From Candidatus Thiocaldithrix dubininis (GTDB lineage: Bacteria > Pseudomonadota > Gammaproteobacteria > Thiotrichales > Thiotrichaceae): 64,000 bases of DNA. The translations under genes and the position numbers were made by a program. The notes under the pieces are model-generated. The model was not told the origin of the DNA. It worked only from the letters and a program-made list of their open reading frames with translations, and searched no databases. The stretch covers positions 2,415,991-2,479,990 of the forward strand of contig CP124755.1 in assembly GCA_029972135.1 (NCBI GenBank). The letters run 5' to 3'. Within the stretch, counting starts at the first letter, position 1, and each line of letters opens with the position of its first letter. Of this stretch, positions 1 to 11,000 are shown piece after piece.

Positions 1-411
1 GGTGTGTTATTTATTATTGCTTCTGGTAATGCCGATTTTAATGTAGCCGCAGGCTTTGCATCCAATGGCTACGGCGAACACTCGCCCGGTTTATATAACC
101 TCACTTCTGCCTTAGTTACCGAAGTTGTTATGACAATGATGTTCTTATTAGTCATTCTAGGCGCAACGGATCGTCGTGCTCCGGCTGGCTTTGCCCCCAT
201 TGCCATTGGTTTATGCTTAACGCTTATTCACTTAATTAGTATTCCGGTTACCAACACTTCTGTAAATCCAGCACGTAGTACTGGTGTTGCGGTTTATGTA
301 GGCGGCTGGGCTATTCAACAATTATGGTTGTTCTGGGTTGCCCCAATTGTTGGTGGTATTTTAGGCGCATTCTTATATCGTTTTATTGAAAAAGAGCCAA
401 GCGCGGCTTAA
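1..411 (+). CDS. aqpZ: Aquaporin (AqpZ-like), 3' part
   Basis: This is the C-terminal part of a major intrinsic protein water channel; the start lies before the window and the frame is open from base 1. The second NPA box (NPARS) is visible near residue 88 of the visible part, between hydrophobic segments, and the product ends in a short charged tail. The surrounding residues ([19 protein letters not shown]) fit AqpZ-type orthodox water channels rather than glycerol facilitators. It converges with holA across a shared hairpin. Confidence 0.9.
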   Translation, partial: GVLFIIASGNADFNVAAGFASNGYGEHSPGLYNLTSALVTEVVMTMMFLLVILGATDRRAPAGFAPIAIGLCLTLIHLISIPVTNTSVNPARSTGVAVYVGGWAIQQLWLFWVAPIVGGILGAFLYRFIEKEPSAA

Positions 412-424
412 TTTCAAACTAATT

Positions 425-453
425 ATCCAACCGCTTATTCTAAGTGGTTGGAT
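425..453. terminator. Bidirectional hairpin between aquaporin and holA
   Basis: Two 12-base arms (425-436 and 442-453) pair with one G-T wobble around a 5-base loop. The hairpin covers the holA stop codon (440-442) and sits just after the aquaporin stop. The run of T after it is weak on either strand, so it is a likely rather than certain terminator. Confidence 0.5.
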
Positions 454-1474
454 CGAATAGCGTCTTATTTGCCAACGCCAACGCCAGTAATAAAAGCTGA
501 TCCCACACGCGCTGTGCATTACCCTCCATTAAGCCCACACCTTTACTCAACTGATCTAATTGCGCGGCTTGTTGAAATAAAACCGACCATTGCGTGTTGC
601 GATGTTGATTTAATACCTTAAGAAATAAGCCTTGCCGTAATTTAGGCATTCTCAACAACAAAGCCTGATTCGATTGCCCCGTTTGTAAATTTAGACTGCC
701 ACTGTATAACTGCCGCAATAAATCGCTTAACGTCCATACCACCAGCGTTAAGGCAGTATTTTCTTCTTGTAGAATATGCAAAATATGCTGTAACCGCTGG
801 CTATCTTGGCTTAAAACAGCATCAACTAAATCAAACACTGTAAAACGCGCACTATCCGCAACCACGGCCTGTATATCGCTAACTTCAATGCGTTGTTGCG
901 CATATAATAATTGCAGCTTAGTAATTTCCTGTGCTGCTGCTAATAAATTGCCTTCAATACGTTCCGCTAAATAGCGAATAGCATCATCACTGGCGTGTAA
1001 ACCGGCGTTACGCATCCGTTTTGCTACCCAAGCAATGGTTTGTGCAGGCGCTAAGTCCCAAACCTGTACCGCTACGCCCACTTGCTCAATTTTTTTAACC
1101 CAAGCACTATTCTTACAAACCTTATCCAAACGCGCGGTTTGTAAAATCAAAACTTTATCGCTGGGTAAGCGCTCTAAGTAATGTTGTAAGGCTTTACTCG
1201 CTGTCTGATTTAACTTGCAATTTGCCAGCCGCACATCCAATAACTTTTGACTCGCAAACAGCGATAAAGCATCGCCCGCTGAATTCAAGTTAGTCCAATC
1301 AAATTGTGCGTCTGCTACCCAAACCTCACGCTCGATAAAGCCTTGTTGTTTAGCCACTTGACGAATTTTTTCAGCGGCCTCCATGATTTGTAAAGGCTCA
1401 TCACCGCTTAATAAATAAACTGGCGCTAACTGCCTTGCCAATTGTTCCTCAAGTTGTTCGAGTCGAACTTGCAT
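440..1474 (-). CDS. holA: DNA polymerase III delta subunit
   Basis: At 344 residues this matches the usual length of the delta subunit, which opens the beta sliding clamp as part of the clamp-loader complex. The N-terminus reads YLLSGDEPLQIMEAAEKIRQ, the typical degenerate P-loop-like start of HolA, and the middle has the family segment EGNLLAAAQEITKLQLL. In many gammaproteobacteria holA follows lptE; here no lptE is adjacent, since the upstream neighbour is a divergent small gene. The assignment rests on several conserved blocks over the full length. Confidence 0.93.
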   Translation of the reverse strand: MQVRLEQLEEQLARQLAPVYLLSGDEPLQIMEAAEKIRQVAKQQGFIEREVWVADAQFDWTNLNSAGDALSLFASQKLLDVRLANCKLNQTASKALQHYLERLPSDKVLILQTARLDKVCKNSAWVKKIEQVGVAVQVWDLAPAQTIAWVAKRMRNAGLHASDDAIRYLAERIEGNLLAAAQEITKLQLLYAQQRIEVSDIQAVVADSARFTVFDLVDAVLSQDSQRLQHILHILQEENTALTLVVWTLSDLLRQLYSGSLNLQTGQSNQALLLRMPKLRQGLFLKVLNQHRNTQWSVLFQQAAQLDQLSKGVGLMEGNAQRVWDQLLLLALALANKTLFDPTT

Positions 1475-1597
1475 ACTTACCTTTGCCTAAACCATCTATC
1501 TCACAATTGAGAAATTTTATCCTCTTGGCTTTAGCGAAAGCCCTCGAGAATCGCCACTATTAACTGCACTATCTTTTAACTTGCTGGTTGAACTGCT

Positions 1598-1966
1598 ATG
1601 TCTTTAAGTAATCGTCATACCTTACACCATCATGGTTTGCTGCAAGCAGTTTATGCCTTAAACCCTAGCCATTATGCGCTGTTATCCAATCATCATGCGA
1701 TTAATCCCAGCTTACGACTAACCGCCATTCACCTCGACATGGCAGATTTAATTCCCACGATTCATAGCCCTATTATACCAAGCGTTGATTTGCCAAGTTC
1801 GATTATCCCTTTACCCACGAAACCGACCGTCATACCTGCTAAACCTAAAATGGTTTGGAAGCTGGGGCGTGGTTCAATTGAAAAAGTTGATAAGTTGACA
1901 GGTGAGATTATGCATTTGGTAGAAGAACGTGCAACTACCAACGAGCTAGAGTTAATTGCAGCTTAG
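1598..1966 (+). CDS. Small hypothetical protein, 122 residues
   Basis: I do not recognise this protein. Its N-terminal part is His-rich (HTLHHHGLL, SNHHAINPS), a Pro/Ile-rich stretch follows (about residues 50-85), and the C-terminus is mixed and charged (WKLGRGSIEKVDKLTGEIMHLVEE). There is no signal peptide or membrane segment. It stands alone between holA and the next gene, and its codon use resembles the neighbours, so it is probably real. Confidence 0.55.
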   Translation: MSLSNRHTLHHHGLLQAVYALNPSHYALLSNHHAINPSLRLTAIHLDMADLIPTIHSPIIPSVDLPSSIIPLPTKPTVIPAKPKMVWKLGRGSIEKVDKLTGEIMHLVEERATTNELELIAA

Positions 1967-2067
1967 ATAAGTTATTTTATGTATAAAATGTTAATGGAAT
2001 AGCATTTTTTTCCGATATTTTTGTTTAGAATCCGTTACTCATTTGTTAGCTCCACTGGCTGTTATTC

Positions 2068-2969
2068 ATGAAGAGATTGTTTTGTCTGTTCGCTGTCACT
2101 ATTGTTAGTAGCATGCCTAGCGTGTTGCAAGCCAGCGTTACCCCTGTGTGCAAACGCCAAGTTTTAAAACCGGCTATTAGTACCCAACGCAATGAACAAG
2201 TCACCGTCGTAGAAGGCTCTAATCTATACGAACTCACACCGACAGAATTAGGCACATCTGAACGTAAAGTAAAAACCAAAGACGGTTATGTGAGCTATGA
2301 AGTCATTCCAGCAACCTTTAAACAAGTTAGTGAAACGATTGAAATAGAACGCGAACGCATAGAGTTAGTAACGCTACCGGCTGAATATGTAACTGAAACC
2401 AAACAGATTAAGGTTAAGGATGCAACACAACGTTGGAATTCTGCATGTTTACCGATTGCGGAAGAAACTGTCTTACCCACACATTGTTTAATAACAACGC
2501 CTGCTGCATATAAAACTGTAACGCGCAAAGTTATTAAAACCCCAGCACGTACTGTTAAAAAAGTCATTCCGGCTAAAACCCAAACTATTACCCGACAAGT
2601 AATTGATCAACCAGCACAATTGCTTCGCAAAGAAATTCCGGCTGAATATATAACGCTTAATCTAACACACGTTACGAAAGCAGCAGGCACACGATCCACA
2701 CCGATTCCCAATGAATATCAAACTGTTGAAACTGAAATCGTGCACCAAGCGGCAGGCGTAGCAAGTTTACCCGCTTGGTGTGAAGATCAATTACAAGTAG
2801 CAGACGGCACACGCTTACAGCAGCGCCTAAAACAGTTAGGTTACTATCAAGGCGCAATCAATGGCATATACAACCCACAAACCCAACAAGCCTTAGTTGC
2901 CTTTCAACAGGCTAACCGTTTAGCCAGTGGCGCTATTACGTTGGAATCGTTACGCCAGTTAGGTTTGTA

Positions 2970-2973
<4 letters not shown>
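2068..2973 (+). CDS. Exported repeat protein with C-terminal peptidoglycan-binding domain
   Basis: A 301-residue protein starts with a Sec signal (MKRLFCLFAVTIVSSMPSVLQA). The body is a run of imperfect repeats built on a Pro-Ala-x-Tyr-x-Thr pattern (for example LPAEYVTETKQIKV, TPAAYKTVTRKVI, IPNEYQTVETEIV), giving a beta-rich repetitive stalk. Residues about 248-301 form a PG_binding_1 domain (LQQRLKQLGYYQGAINGIYNPQTQQALVAFQ, split here only for description). It probably acts at the cell wall. Its stop overlaps the stop of the convergent metal exporter gene. Confidence 0.75.
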
Positions 2974-3953
<980 letters not shown>

Positions 3954-4132
3954 AACAGTTACTCAATAGAAAATATTCTCATTATTTAGCAAACTTGCTA
4001 TTTCCTAGCAAAGTCCAAGTTTTTCAATGATTGCCCTAAATAGGTTTGTATACCTTATCAATAATTGAAACCTTCCCTGAATAAATTCTTAATAAATCAA
4101 AAATTTAAATAAATATATCTGAGCAGTTGCAC

Positions 4133-4160
4133 TTGTTTTTCAAAAAAAACTCCGTATAGT
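4133..4160 (+). promoter_or_regulatory. Candidate sigma70 promoter for ncRNA copy 1
   Basis: A -10 like TATAGT (4155-4160) has a weak -35 TTGTTT (4133-4138) 16 bases upstream. A start about 7 bases later would fall at about 4167, a few bases before the conserved RNA begins, which supports the assignment. Confidence 0.45.
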
Positions 4161-4171
4161 TTCCAAGCAGA

Positions 4172-4400
4172 AAAAGTCTAGCGTTTGATCTTCGGGTCGG
4201 GTTGGCGTTGCGCCAATCTTGCACTAAACCTAAGCATTGTTGCACAAGGAAGACTGTTTCAGCCTTGCCTATCCCTAGATGGGCTCTCTAACCGGGTAAG
4301 AGCTGGAACAATCGCGCGACCGCCATTTCTTACCCGGTTAGAGAGCCCATCTAGGGGGCAAGTCCGCGAGTCTTCCATGTACCAGGTATTAAGGTAGATT
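4172..4400 (+). ncRNA. Retron msr-msd-like RNA, copy 1
   Basis: Structured RNA of about 229 bases. The ends pair (a1 near 4172-4180 with the TAGATTG-TTTTC region around 4394-4406). Next comes an AGC trinucleotide at 4180-4182 (candidate branching G at 4181), then a 6-bp msr hairpin TTGGCG-TTG-CGCCAA. The msd part is closed by GGAAGACT (4248-4255) with AGTCTTCC (4369-4376), and contains a 35-bp stem (4264-4301 with 4328-4362) carrying a 3-base TAT bulge and a 26-base loop (4302-4327). Retron RNAs are templates for msDNA, and the retron RT of this locus is the last gene of the operon. The identification is by structure and context only. Confidence 0.82.
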
Positions 4401-4413
4401 GTTTTCTACGATT

Positions 4414-4441
4414 AATCTAAGCAGCTTGCTCTGCTTAGATT
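4414..4441 (+). terminator. Hairpin after ncRNA copy 1
   Basis: An 11-bp perfect stem (4414-4424 with 4431-4441) has a 6-base loop and is followed by TTCGTT, a weak T run. It separates the two RNA copies and may end the first transcript. Confidence 0.5.
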
Positions 4442-4503
4442 TTCGTTAACTAGTAAAGTAAATATACGTATTATTTATTTACTAAAAAGACCGCATTTGT
4501 TAA

Positions 4504-4509
4504 GATAAT
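4504..4509 (+). promoter_or_regulatory. Candidate -10 element for ncRNA copy 2
   Basis: GATAAT lies 9 bases before the conserved start of RNA copy 2, matching five of six consensus bases. No good -35 is visible 16-18 bases upstream, so the call is tentative. Confidence 0.3.
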
Positions 4510-4517
4510 CTCACTTG

Positions 4518-4748
4518 AAAAGTCTAGCGTTTGATCTTCGGATCTAGGTTGGCGTTGCGCCAATCTTGCGTTAAACCCATACATTACAACACAAGGAAAA
4601 CTGTTTCAGCCTCGCTTATGCAAGAAATTTACTATTGCATGCGTGACGAGCTGGAACAATTGCGCAACCGCTATTTCGTCACGCATGCAATAGTAAATTT
4701 CTTGCGCGAGTCCGTGAGTCTTCCATGTACCAGGTATTAAGGTAGATT
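4518..4748 (+). ncRNA. Retron msr-msd-like RNA, copy 2
   Basis: The second copy, 231 bases, begins about 118 bases after copy 1 ends. The msr hairpin, the AGC motif (candidate branching G at 4527), the 26-base loop (4650-4675) and the 3' flank are almost the same as copy 1. The long msd stem (4611-4649 with 4676-4710) has a completely different sequence but again 35 bp, with a 4-base TTAT bulge at the same height. Its a1/a2 ends pair over 10 bases with one G-U (about 4517-4526 with 4743-4752). It directly precedes the retron operon. Confidence 0.82.
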
Positions 4749-4762
4749 TTTCAGTATGAATC

Positions 4763-4784
4763 AGGGGTTAAGTCATTAACCCCT
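4763..4784 (+). terminator. Hairpin after ncRNA copy 2
   Basis: A 9-bp perfect stem AGGGGTTAA / TTAACCCCT with a 4-base loop is followed by ATTTATTAAT. It probably ends or attenuates the RNA transcript before the protein operon. Confidence 0.55.
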
Positions 4785-4879
4785 ATTTATTAATAGGCAG
4801 CTAATACTTATACAATAATATGGCTGATGCCCTACTCAAGATTAGCTGCACACATTGCTAAGAGGATGGGGTTTATACC

Positions 4880-7800
4880 ATGCAACTTAAACTCTCTGAT
4901 TTAACCCAAGCATGGGCAGCCAAAGACCCCAGCTTAGTGGATTATATAATTGCCCTCAGTCAACAAACAGACTCTGCACCTAAAACGCCAATTCGGGCTG
5001 AAGCGCTTACTTTTAAAAAAGTTCTGCAAGCGATGCACAATTACACGGCTATGCAGCAGAAAACCAAAGCAGAACAATATGCTTGGCGGGTGACACAATG
5101 GCAGCTATTAGAAGCCGAAGATGCTGAAGCGCCTTTACCTGAGCGCCTAAAACTCTACAAAATTTTATTTCTATTGTGGCAAGACGACAGCCTGTACGCA
5201 CGCCACGTCTTATTAGAAGTTATCCAACGTATTCCCTTAGTGTATGGTGCTTGGCGCGCGCTCAAACATATCTTTAAAACTTCCGAACAACGTAATGATT
5301 ACACGTTATTAGGCGCAATTGCCGCTCGTTTAGATACAGAAGTAAAACCTGAATTTAGCCAAGGCACATTATTGTATATGCGCCGCCGCGCTTGGCGTTA
5401 TTTGCGTAATCTGGGGCATAACTTACCTGCGGTTTATCCGGAAGCCGCCAGCCATTTCTTAGCTGCCTATACCGACCAAACCAATTGGTCGCAAACGTGG
5501 ATCGCCAATCATATTTTCTTCCATGATACCCAAGCTTATGGTTGGCATTACTTCGGTTATGTATCACCCAACGCTAATCTATTAGATAAACGTGCGTTTA
5601 AAGCCACATGGCAGCGTTCTCCTGAACCGTTATTACGTTTACTCAGTATGGCGCGCGCCGAAAAGGTTCGTAAATACGCTTGCGATGCCTTAAAAACCGA
5701 TTTTAAAGTAGTATTGCGGGATGTTGATCCACAATGGTTAATCGAACTCGCCAACCTCAATGTCAAAAGCCCTGCCATTGACAATTTGATTGTGTGGCTC
5801 TTACAAAATTCACCCAAACTTGAACAACAAAACTTCCGCCAATTGGGTTTGCATAGCGTTGTGATTAGCTTATTAGAATCCAGCGATGCGGAAGCTTTAA
5901 CTTATGCGATTCAATACGCCAAAGCCTATGCACGAGATTTACCGGTTAGCGAATTATTACGCCTCGCCTTAATTAGTCATAACGATCTCAAAGCGTTAGT
6001 TCAGCAATTAATTAATGAACGTGATCCGCGCAAAGACATTGGCTTAGAGGCATGGGGTCAATTGCTGAATAGCACGGCTTACTATGAATTTGCCGCCGCT
6101 GCCTTACGCAAATACTTTGGGCGTACTGAATTAAGCGCCGACTGGTTTAAAGCGCGTTTACTGAGTGTGGGCGATGCAGGTTTCAAATTTGCTAAGCAAT
6201 ACCTATTAGAATTGCATCCGCTGAAAACGCTGGATTTAGCTTATTTTCAAGATATTTTAATCCAGTTAGATACCACTGATCGCGCTAAGCGCCAAGTTGC
6301 CCAATTCATTTTACCCTTAATGGAGCAATTCGACCTCAACGAGTTGCCCAGCGAATTTATCCAACTGGCGTTGTTTCACCCGTATCTCAAAGAACGCGTC
6401 AGCCAATGGCTGCAAAACGATAAAATTAAATTACGCCATTTGCCCTTAGATTTCTATAAAGCCTTAGCCTATGAACCGGATTGGGCAAAACAACCGTTTA
6501 TTCAACAGTTACAACAAGCGGCTTATAGCTGGGCGCAAAATTTAAGTTTTAATACGGAACTCGCTGCACAAGTGCGTACTTGGTTAAGCGATGTACGCCG
6601 CTTCTCTTCTGCGGCTTTAGGTTTCGAATGGTTGATGCAATTGGTGAACCGTGAGGAAGCTGAGTATCACGATTTTGCGTTGCAATTAATGACTAAAGCC
6701 TTCGTACCCGCCGACTTTGCCCCAGCCGATACTGAAGCAGTGTCTAGCACAATAAGCGCAACTAGCATTGATTTGGCGGGCAAAAGCTTTTTGTTTACCG
6801 GCAAACTCAGCACCATGACACGCGGCGAAGCCGAGCAAAAAGTGACAGATGCTAAGGGTAAAAATGCAGGCAGCGTAAATGCTAAGCTAGATTATTTAGT
6901 GATTGGCGACGAGGGCTCACCGCTGTATGGCAATGGGCGCAAAGGCAGCAAACAAGTTAGCGCGGAAAAACTCATTGCCGCCGGTGCAGGCTTAAAAATT
7001 ATTTCTGAAACCGCTTTTCTGAAAATGTTGGCAGGCGAACAAAGCCAAGCGTCTGAAGATAAGCAACTCGCCGGTTGTGAAACCTTATGGCAAATGGCAG
7101 TGGCTAAACCCGATACACCAATTAGCAAATTTGCGATTCAGTATTTACGTTCGCATCATCCCGAACTGGCTTTACGTTTAAATGAGCGTCCGGTTGATCC
7201 GGGTGCAGAAATTCCCGAAAGCTTTATCACCTTAGCGCGAGTAACACCTTTACTGCAACACGCGCACGCCCCCTTACGGAATTTGGGCTTAGATTTTGCC
7301 AAATATGCCTTTGCGCGTTGGCAACCGAATGCCGCCGATTTAATTGCCCTCAGCGAATCCAAATACGGGGACGTACGGGAGTTTGTTAGCAAAGCCTTGT
7401 TAGACGAGTTAGCGGCTGAAAATAAAAGTTATCACTTAGACGCTACCCAATTACGCCCTGCCGAAGTGTATAGTTTTTGCGAAGCCCGCACGCCTAGTAC
7501 ACGGCAATTAGGCATGCAATTGATTCAACAATTTGCGCAATTTCAAGTACCGGATGCGTTATTCCAACTGACCGAAAGCCCCGACCGCGAATTACGCAGC
7601 TTTGCAGTACGCTTGTTATGGAAGTTATATAAGCATTATGCGACCACCGCACAATGGCAACCCAGCTTGCCGCTCATGCCGGGGTTAAGCAAACTTGATC
7701 CAGCCAAGCGCGAGGTAGCCCAAAAACAATTAGGCACAGGTTTACCCAAACGCCCTAAAAACTTACCCGCAGATTATGCCGCTTTACAACAATTACTCAA

Positions 7801-8068
7801 ACGCTGGTTATATGAATTACCGCCGGGGCGTATGAGTACCGAACGCTTAAGCAAAACCTTAAAGCCTTTATCCGCCAGCCAAGCCAAAAAAGCCTTAATC
7901 GACACCTTCCGTGATGTAGCGTTAGACGATGCCGAATTTGCCGCCTTGGTTTATCCCTTATTTAAAAACTTTACGCGCTCCAATGGCGCAATGGAACAAG
8001 CCGCCTGTTTGGTTGCAGTCACGCGCTTACAAGCCAGCTTTCCTAACCTAGCCGCGCAAGGAGTCTGA
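4880..8068 (+). CDS. Retron-associated HEAT/ARM-repeat protein with internal BRCT domain
   Basis: First gene of the four-gene retron operon, 1062 residues. The protein is mostly alpha-helical HEAT/ARM-like repeats. Residues about 631-718 form a BRCT domain of the LigA/RFC1 type (LAGKSFLFTGKLSTMTRGEA, then LDYLVIGDEGS and KLIAAGAGLKIISE). BRCT domains of this type bind DNA ends or phosphorylated 5' ends, so the protein could recognise msDNA or damaged DNA; that role is inference. Repeat proteins labelled ARM are the accessory partners of type XIII retrons in published retron classification. The start is ATG with AGAGGA upstream at 4861-4866. One base separates its stop from the next ATG. Confidence 0.82.
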   Translation: MQLKLSDLTQAWAAKDPSLVDYIIALSQQTDSAPKTPIRAEALTFKKVLQAMHNYTAMQQKTKAEQYAWRVTQWQLLEAEDAEAPLPERLKLYKILFLLWQDDSLYARHVLLEVIQRIPLVYGAWRALKHIFKTSEQRNDYTLLGAIAARLDTEVKPEFSQGTLLYMRRRAWRYLRNLGHNLPAVYPEAASHFLAAYTDQTNWSQTWIANHIFFHDTQAYGWHYFGYVSPNANLLDKRAFKATWQRSPEPLLRLLSMARAEKVRKYACDALKTDFKVVLRDVDPQWLIELANLNVKSPAIDNLIVWLLQNSPKLEQQNFRQLGLHSVVISLLESSDAEALTYAIQYAKAYARDLPVSELLRLALISHNDLKALVQQLINERDPRKDIGLEAWGQLLNSTAYYEFAAAALRKYFGRTELSADWFKARLLSVGDAGFKFAKQYLLELHPLKTLDLAYFQDILIQLDTTDRAKRQVAQFILPLMEQFDLNELPSEFIQLALFHPYLKERVSQWLQNDKIKLRHLPLDFYKALAYEPDWAKQPFIQQLQQAAYSWAQNLSFNTELAAQVRTWLSDVRRFSSAALGFEWLMQLVNREEAEYHDFALQLMTKAFVPADFAPADTEAVSSTISATSIDLAGKSFLFTGKLSTMTRGEAEQKVTDAKGKNAGSVNAKLDYLVIGDEGSPLYGNGRKGSKQVSAEKLIAAGAGLKIISETAFLKMLAGEQSQASEDKQLAGCETLWQMAVAKPDTPISKFAIQYLRSHHPELALRLNERPVDPGAEIPESFITLARVTPLLQHAHAPLRNLGLDFAKYAFARWQPNAADLIALSESKYGDVREFVSKALLDELAAENKSYHLDATQLRPAEVYSFCEARTPSTRQLGMQLIQQFAQFQVPDALFQLTESPDRELRSFAVRLLWKLYKHYATTAQWQPSLPLMPGLSKLDPAKREVAQKQLGTGLPKRPKNLPADYAALQQLLKRWLYELPPGRMSTERLSKTLKPLSASQAKKALIDTFRDVALDDAEFAALVYPLFKNFTRSNGAMEQAACLVAVTRLQASFPNLAAQGV

Positions 8069-8069
8069 T

Positions 8070-11000
8070 ATGTTGAATTTATTGCATAACTATCGCGGTC
8101 AAATCCAAGGCATCGTCAGCCAAGGCACGCAAAGCTTTTTCATTACGCGCCATAGCGAACAACAAGCCACCGCGTTATATAAACTGGACACCAGCACCGC
8201 CAATACTCAATTAAAAGCCCTTGAATTGCCATGTGGTGCAAACGCGATTACCGCCAACTCCCAACAGGTTTATGTAGCCGGTACAGACGGTTTGTTGTAT
8301 CAAACGGCGTGGGATAAAACTAAGGTTCAAGCGCTAGACAACTTAAGCTTTGCCGATAGCCCTGTATTAGGTTTAGCCCTACTAGGCACAAGCCACTTAG
8401 CAGTATTGCAAGCACGCAAATTGTCGTTGCTAGATTTGACACAAACCCGTGTGAATCAAAGCTTCGTGTTAGACGATTTAGCCACTGGCTTAGCTGCCAG
8501 CACGGATGGCTTATGGTTAGCGCTTGGGTTTAATAAAGGCAAAATCGCGGTTTACCATGCAGAAAACGTAACTAGCACTTGGGAATTAAGCAGCGAAGGA
8601 CAAGTGCATCAAGGCGAAGTTTCAGCTTTGTTATTTGCTGGGCAAACCTTACAGTTTTATTCAGCGGGTACAGATAAAAAGCTCTTTCTCACGCATGCAC
8701 GTGGCGCATTACAACCGTTGGACAAAGGCAAAAATAGCAATCACGATGCTACCATCAGCGCGTTACTATTAGGGCAACAGCGTCTATTTACGGGTGCAGC
8801 AGATAAAAGTATCAAGGCTTGGCCATTAGCCGGTGGACAGCCACTCAGTTTTAAAGAAGGCTTAGCTAATGTTAAAACGCTCAATCACATTACTTACCTA
8901 GATAAACCCGCATTACTCGTCGCGTGTAGCGATGACAGTTTACGCATTATTGGTTTAGATGCGGATGAGAAATTCACCGAGGTTAAAGCGCGTATTAATA
9001 ACGGCTATGAGTTAGCCAAATGGCGTTTTACGCAAACCGATCCAGCGCTGCGTGAACAGGCGCTTGAGTTATTAGCCAGCTATGATGACAAACGCGCTTT
9101 TGATTTATTAAGCAATCAACTAAAAGCCGAACAAGATCAAAAACTACGGAATCACCTCATTGCGCTGGTCGCAAAAGCTAAACATCCGCAAGCTAAAAAC
9201 CTGTTAGAAATTGCCTTAAAAGACACGCGCCACGATAGCGTGCGCCAAGCGGCATTTAAAGCCTTAGTCGCCCGACAAGGCGAACAAGATATTCGCCCAT
9301 TAGAATTAGCCTTAGCCACCGAGCAATTAGACATTGGTAAAGACGCGTTAAAGCTTTTGGCCGAACGCGCTGCTAATTTACCGGCTGCTTTACAAGCCTT
9401 AACCCAAGCGTTAAGCCATAAACAAGCTGCCTTACGTTTACTGACATTAAGCTTATTAGAAGGCATTTACCCGAATTCGCCACAAGCCTCATTATTAGCG
9501 TTAGCTGTGCCGCATGCGGATTTACAACGCGCCGCCTTAATTCGTCTCTATCAGCGCCAATGGCTGCAAGATATTGAAGTCAAACGCGCTTTATTGTTAG
9601 CGCAAGCGGATAAGGATGCCAACTTGCGGCATACCGCTTTTCTAGTGGCAATTTTAAGCCAACCCTTATTGACGCAAAGTTTGCAAGCCTTAGAGCCGGA
9701 TTTAGCGCGGCAATTACACGAATTAGAAAGTTTTGAACTAGTCGAAGGCAGCGCCGCTAAAACCGTTAAAAGCAGTAAAATCAGTGCTAAAGACGCGCAA
9801 AAATTGGTAAGCCAATTAAGCTTTGACGATTACAGAGTATTGCTCCAAGGCATGAGTAATACCTACGCGGATATTAGCTTCTTAGCTGCGTTTGCCTTAG
9901 CCGTGCTGAAAGATCAACGCGCCTTCGGTATGTTGTTAGTCTTAAGCCGCGAAGCGGATGCCAGTATTCGCGCTGGTGTGTGTCGGGCATTTGCATGGTT
10001 AGGACAAGATGACAGCATTCCCACCTTAGAATTACTGTTGAATGACGAGGTTGCAGAAGTACGCGATGCGGCATTTACCGCTTTGCTCAGCTTGCAAAGT
10101 AATGTCTTGCTGAGTATTGCACGCGGCTTTGCTGCCAAACACCAAGATATTCATGCCCGCAGTTTAAAAAGTTTATTAGAGCTCTATGGCGCAAAAGCTA
10201 ACAAGCAACGCACACAAGCCTTACCTTTATTGCAAGCGGCTTTAAATGATCCTTTCGATGCAATTCGCCAAGAAGCCTTTAAAACCTGCTTAAATCAGCA
10301 ATTAGGCGACAGCGAAATAGGCACATTACGCTTATTGCTGAGCAGCCGTTATGAAAATCTGCATCAAGAAGTGCTGAATGAGTTAATGGCCAAAAGTCGG
10401 CAAAATCCAATAGTCGATTGGGTACAGCCGCTATTGTTGGAACTGTTTAATGACAATTTTGCTAAGGTACGGCTCAGTGCCTTAAGTTTTAGTTTGCAAG
10501 AAAAGAAACGTTTCAATAACCAAGCCGTATTAGCCGCTGCGGTTAAAAGTCAGTATCTAGACATTCGCCAAGCCGCCTTAAACTTTATTGCGGAATACCC
10601 ATCACAAGCCAATCAAGCCCACTTAACACCGCTATTACAAGATGGCGACGACAAAGTGCGCAATAAGGCGATTAGCTTATTGGTGGATGCGGAACAGCAA
10701 AGCGCTTTACTAGCTGCCTTGGATAGCACTTATACCGATGTACAAGTCAGCGCGGCAACTGCTTTGGCAAAATGGGCTGAGCCTAAAGCATTTGCGGTCT
10801 TAGAAAGTTTATTAAATCGCCCCGAACCCGAAAGCAAAGCCGATAAACTGCAATGGACAGCGGTTAATTTAAAAGCGTTAGCCGGGTTAGGCTTAATGGC
10901 TGATAGCCGCGCGTTTCCCTTAATCCAACGCTTCTTAAGCGCTAACGACGCACAATTAGTCAATATGGCGGCGCAAGCGCTACCTTGGGTGGCGAATAGA

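Noticed and set aside
4185-4740. Two similar short open frames (about 70 residues) inside the tandem RNA copies
   Set aside because: They start at the same relative site but the peptides diverge because they cross the non-conserved stem arms. Conservation follows RNA structure, not codons.
4172-4748. The pair of repeats as MITEs or a two-unit CRISPR-like array
   Set aside because: No terminal inverted repeats or target duplications were seen. The conserved parts are internal and match msr-msd layout, and the units are far too long for CRISPR.
9874-10138. Open frames antisense to the HEAT genes between 5 and 14 kb
   Set aside because: They have no start signals or family features and reflect the codon bias of the Ala/Leu/Gln-rich sense genes.
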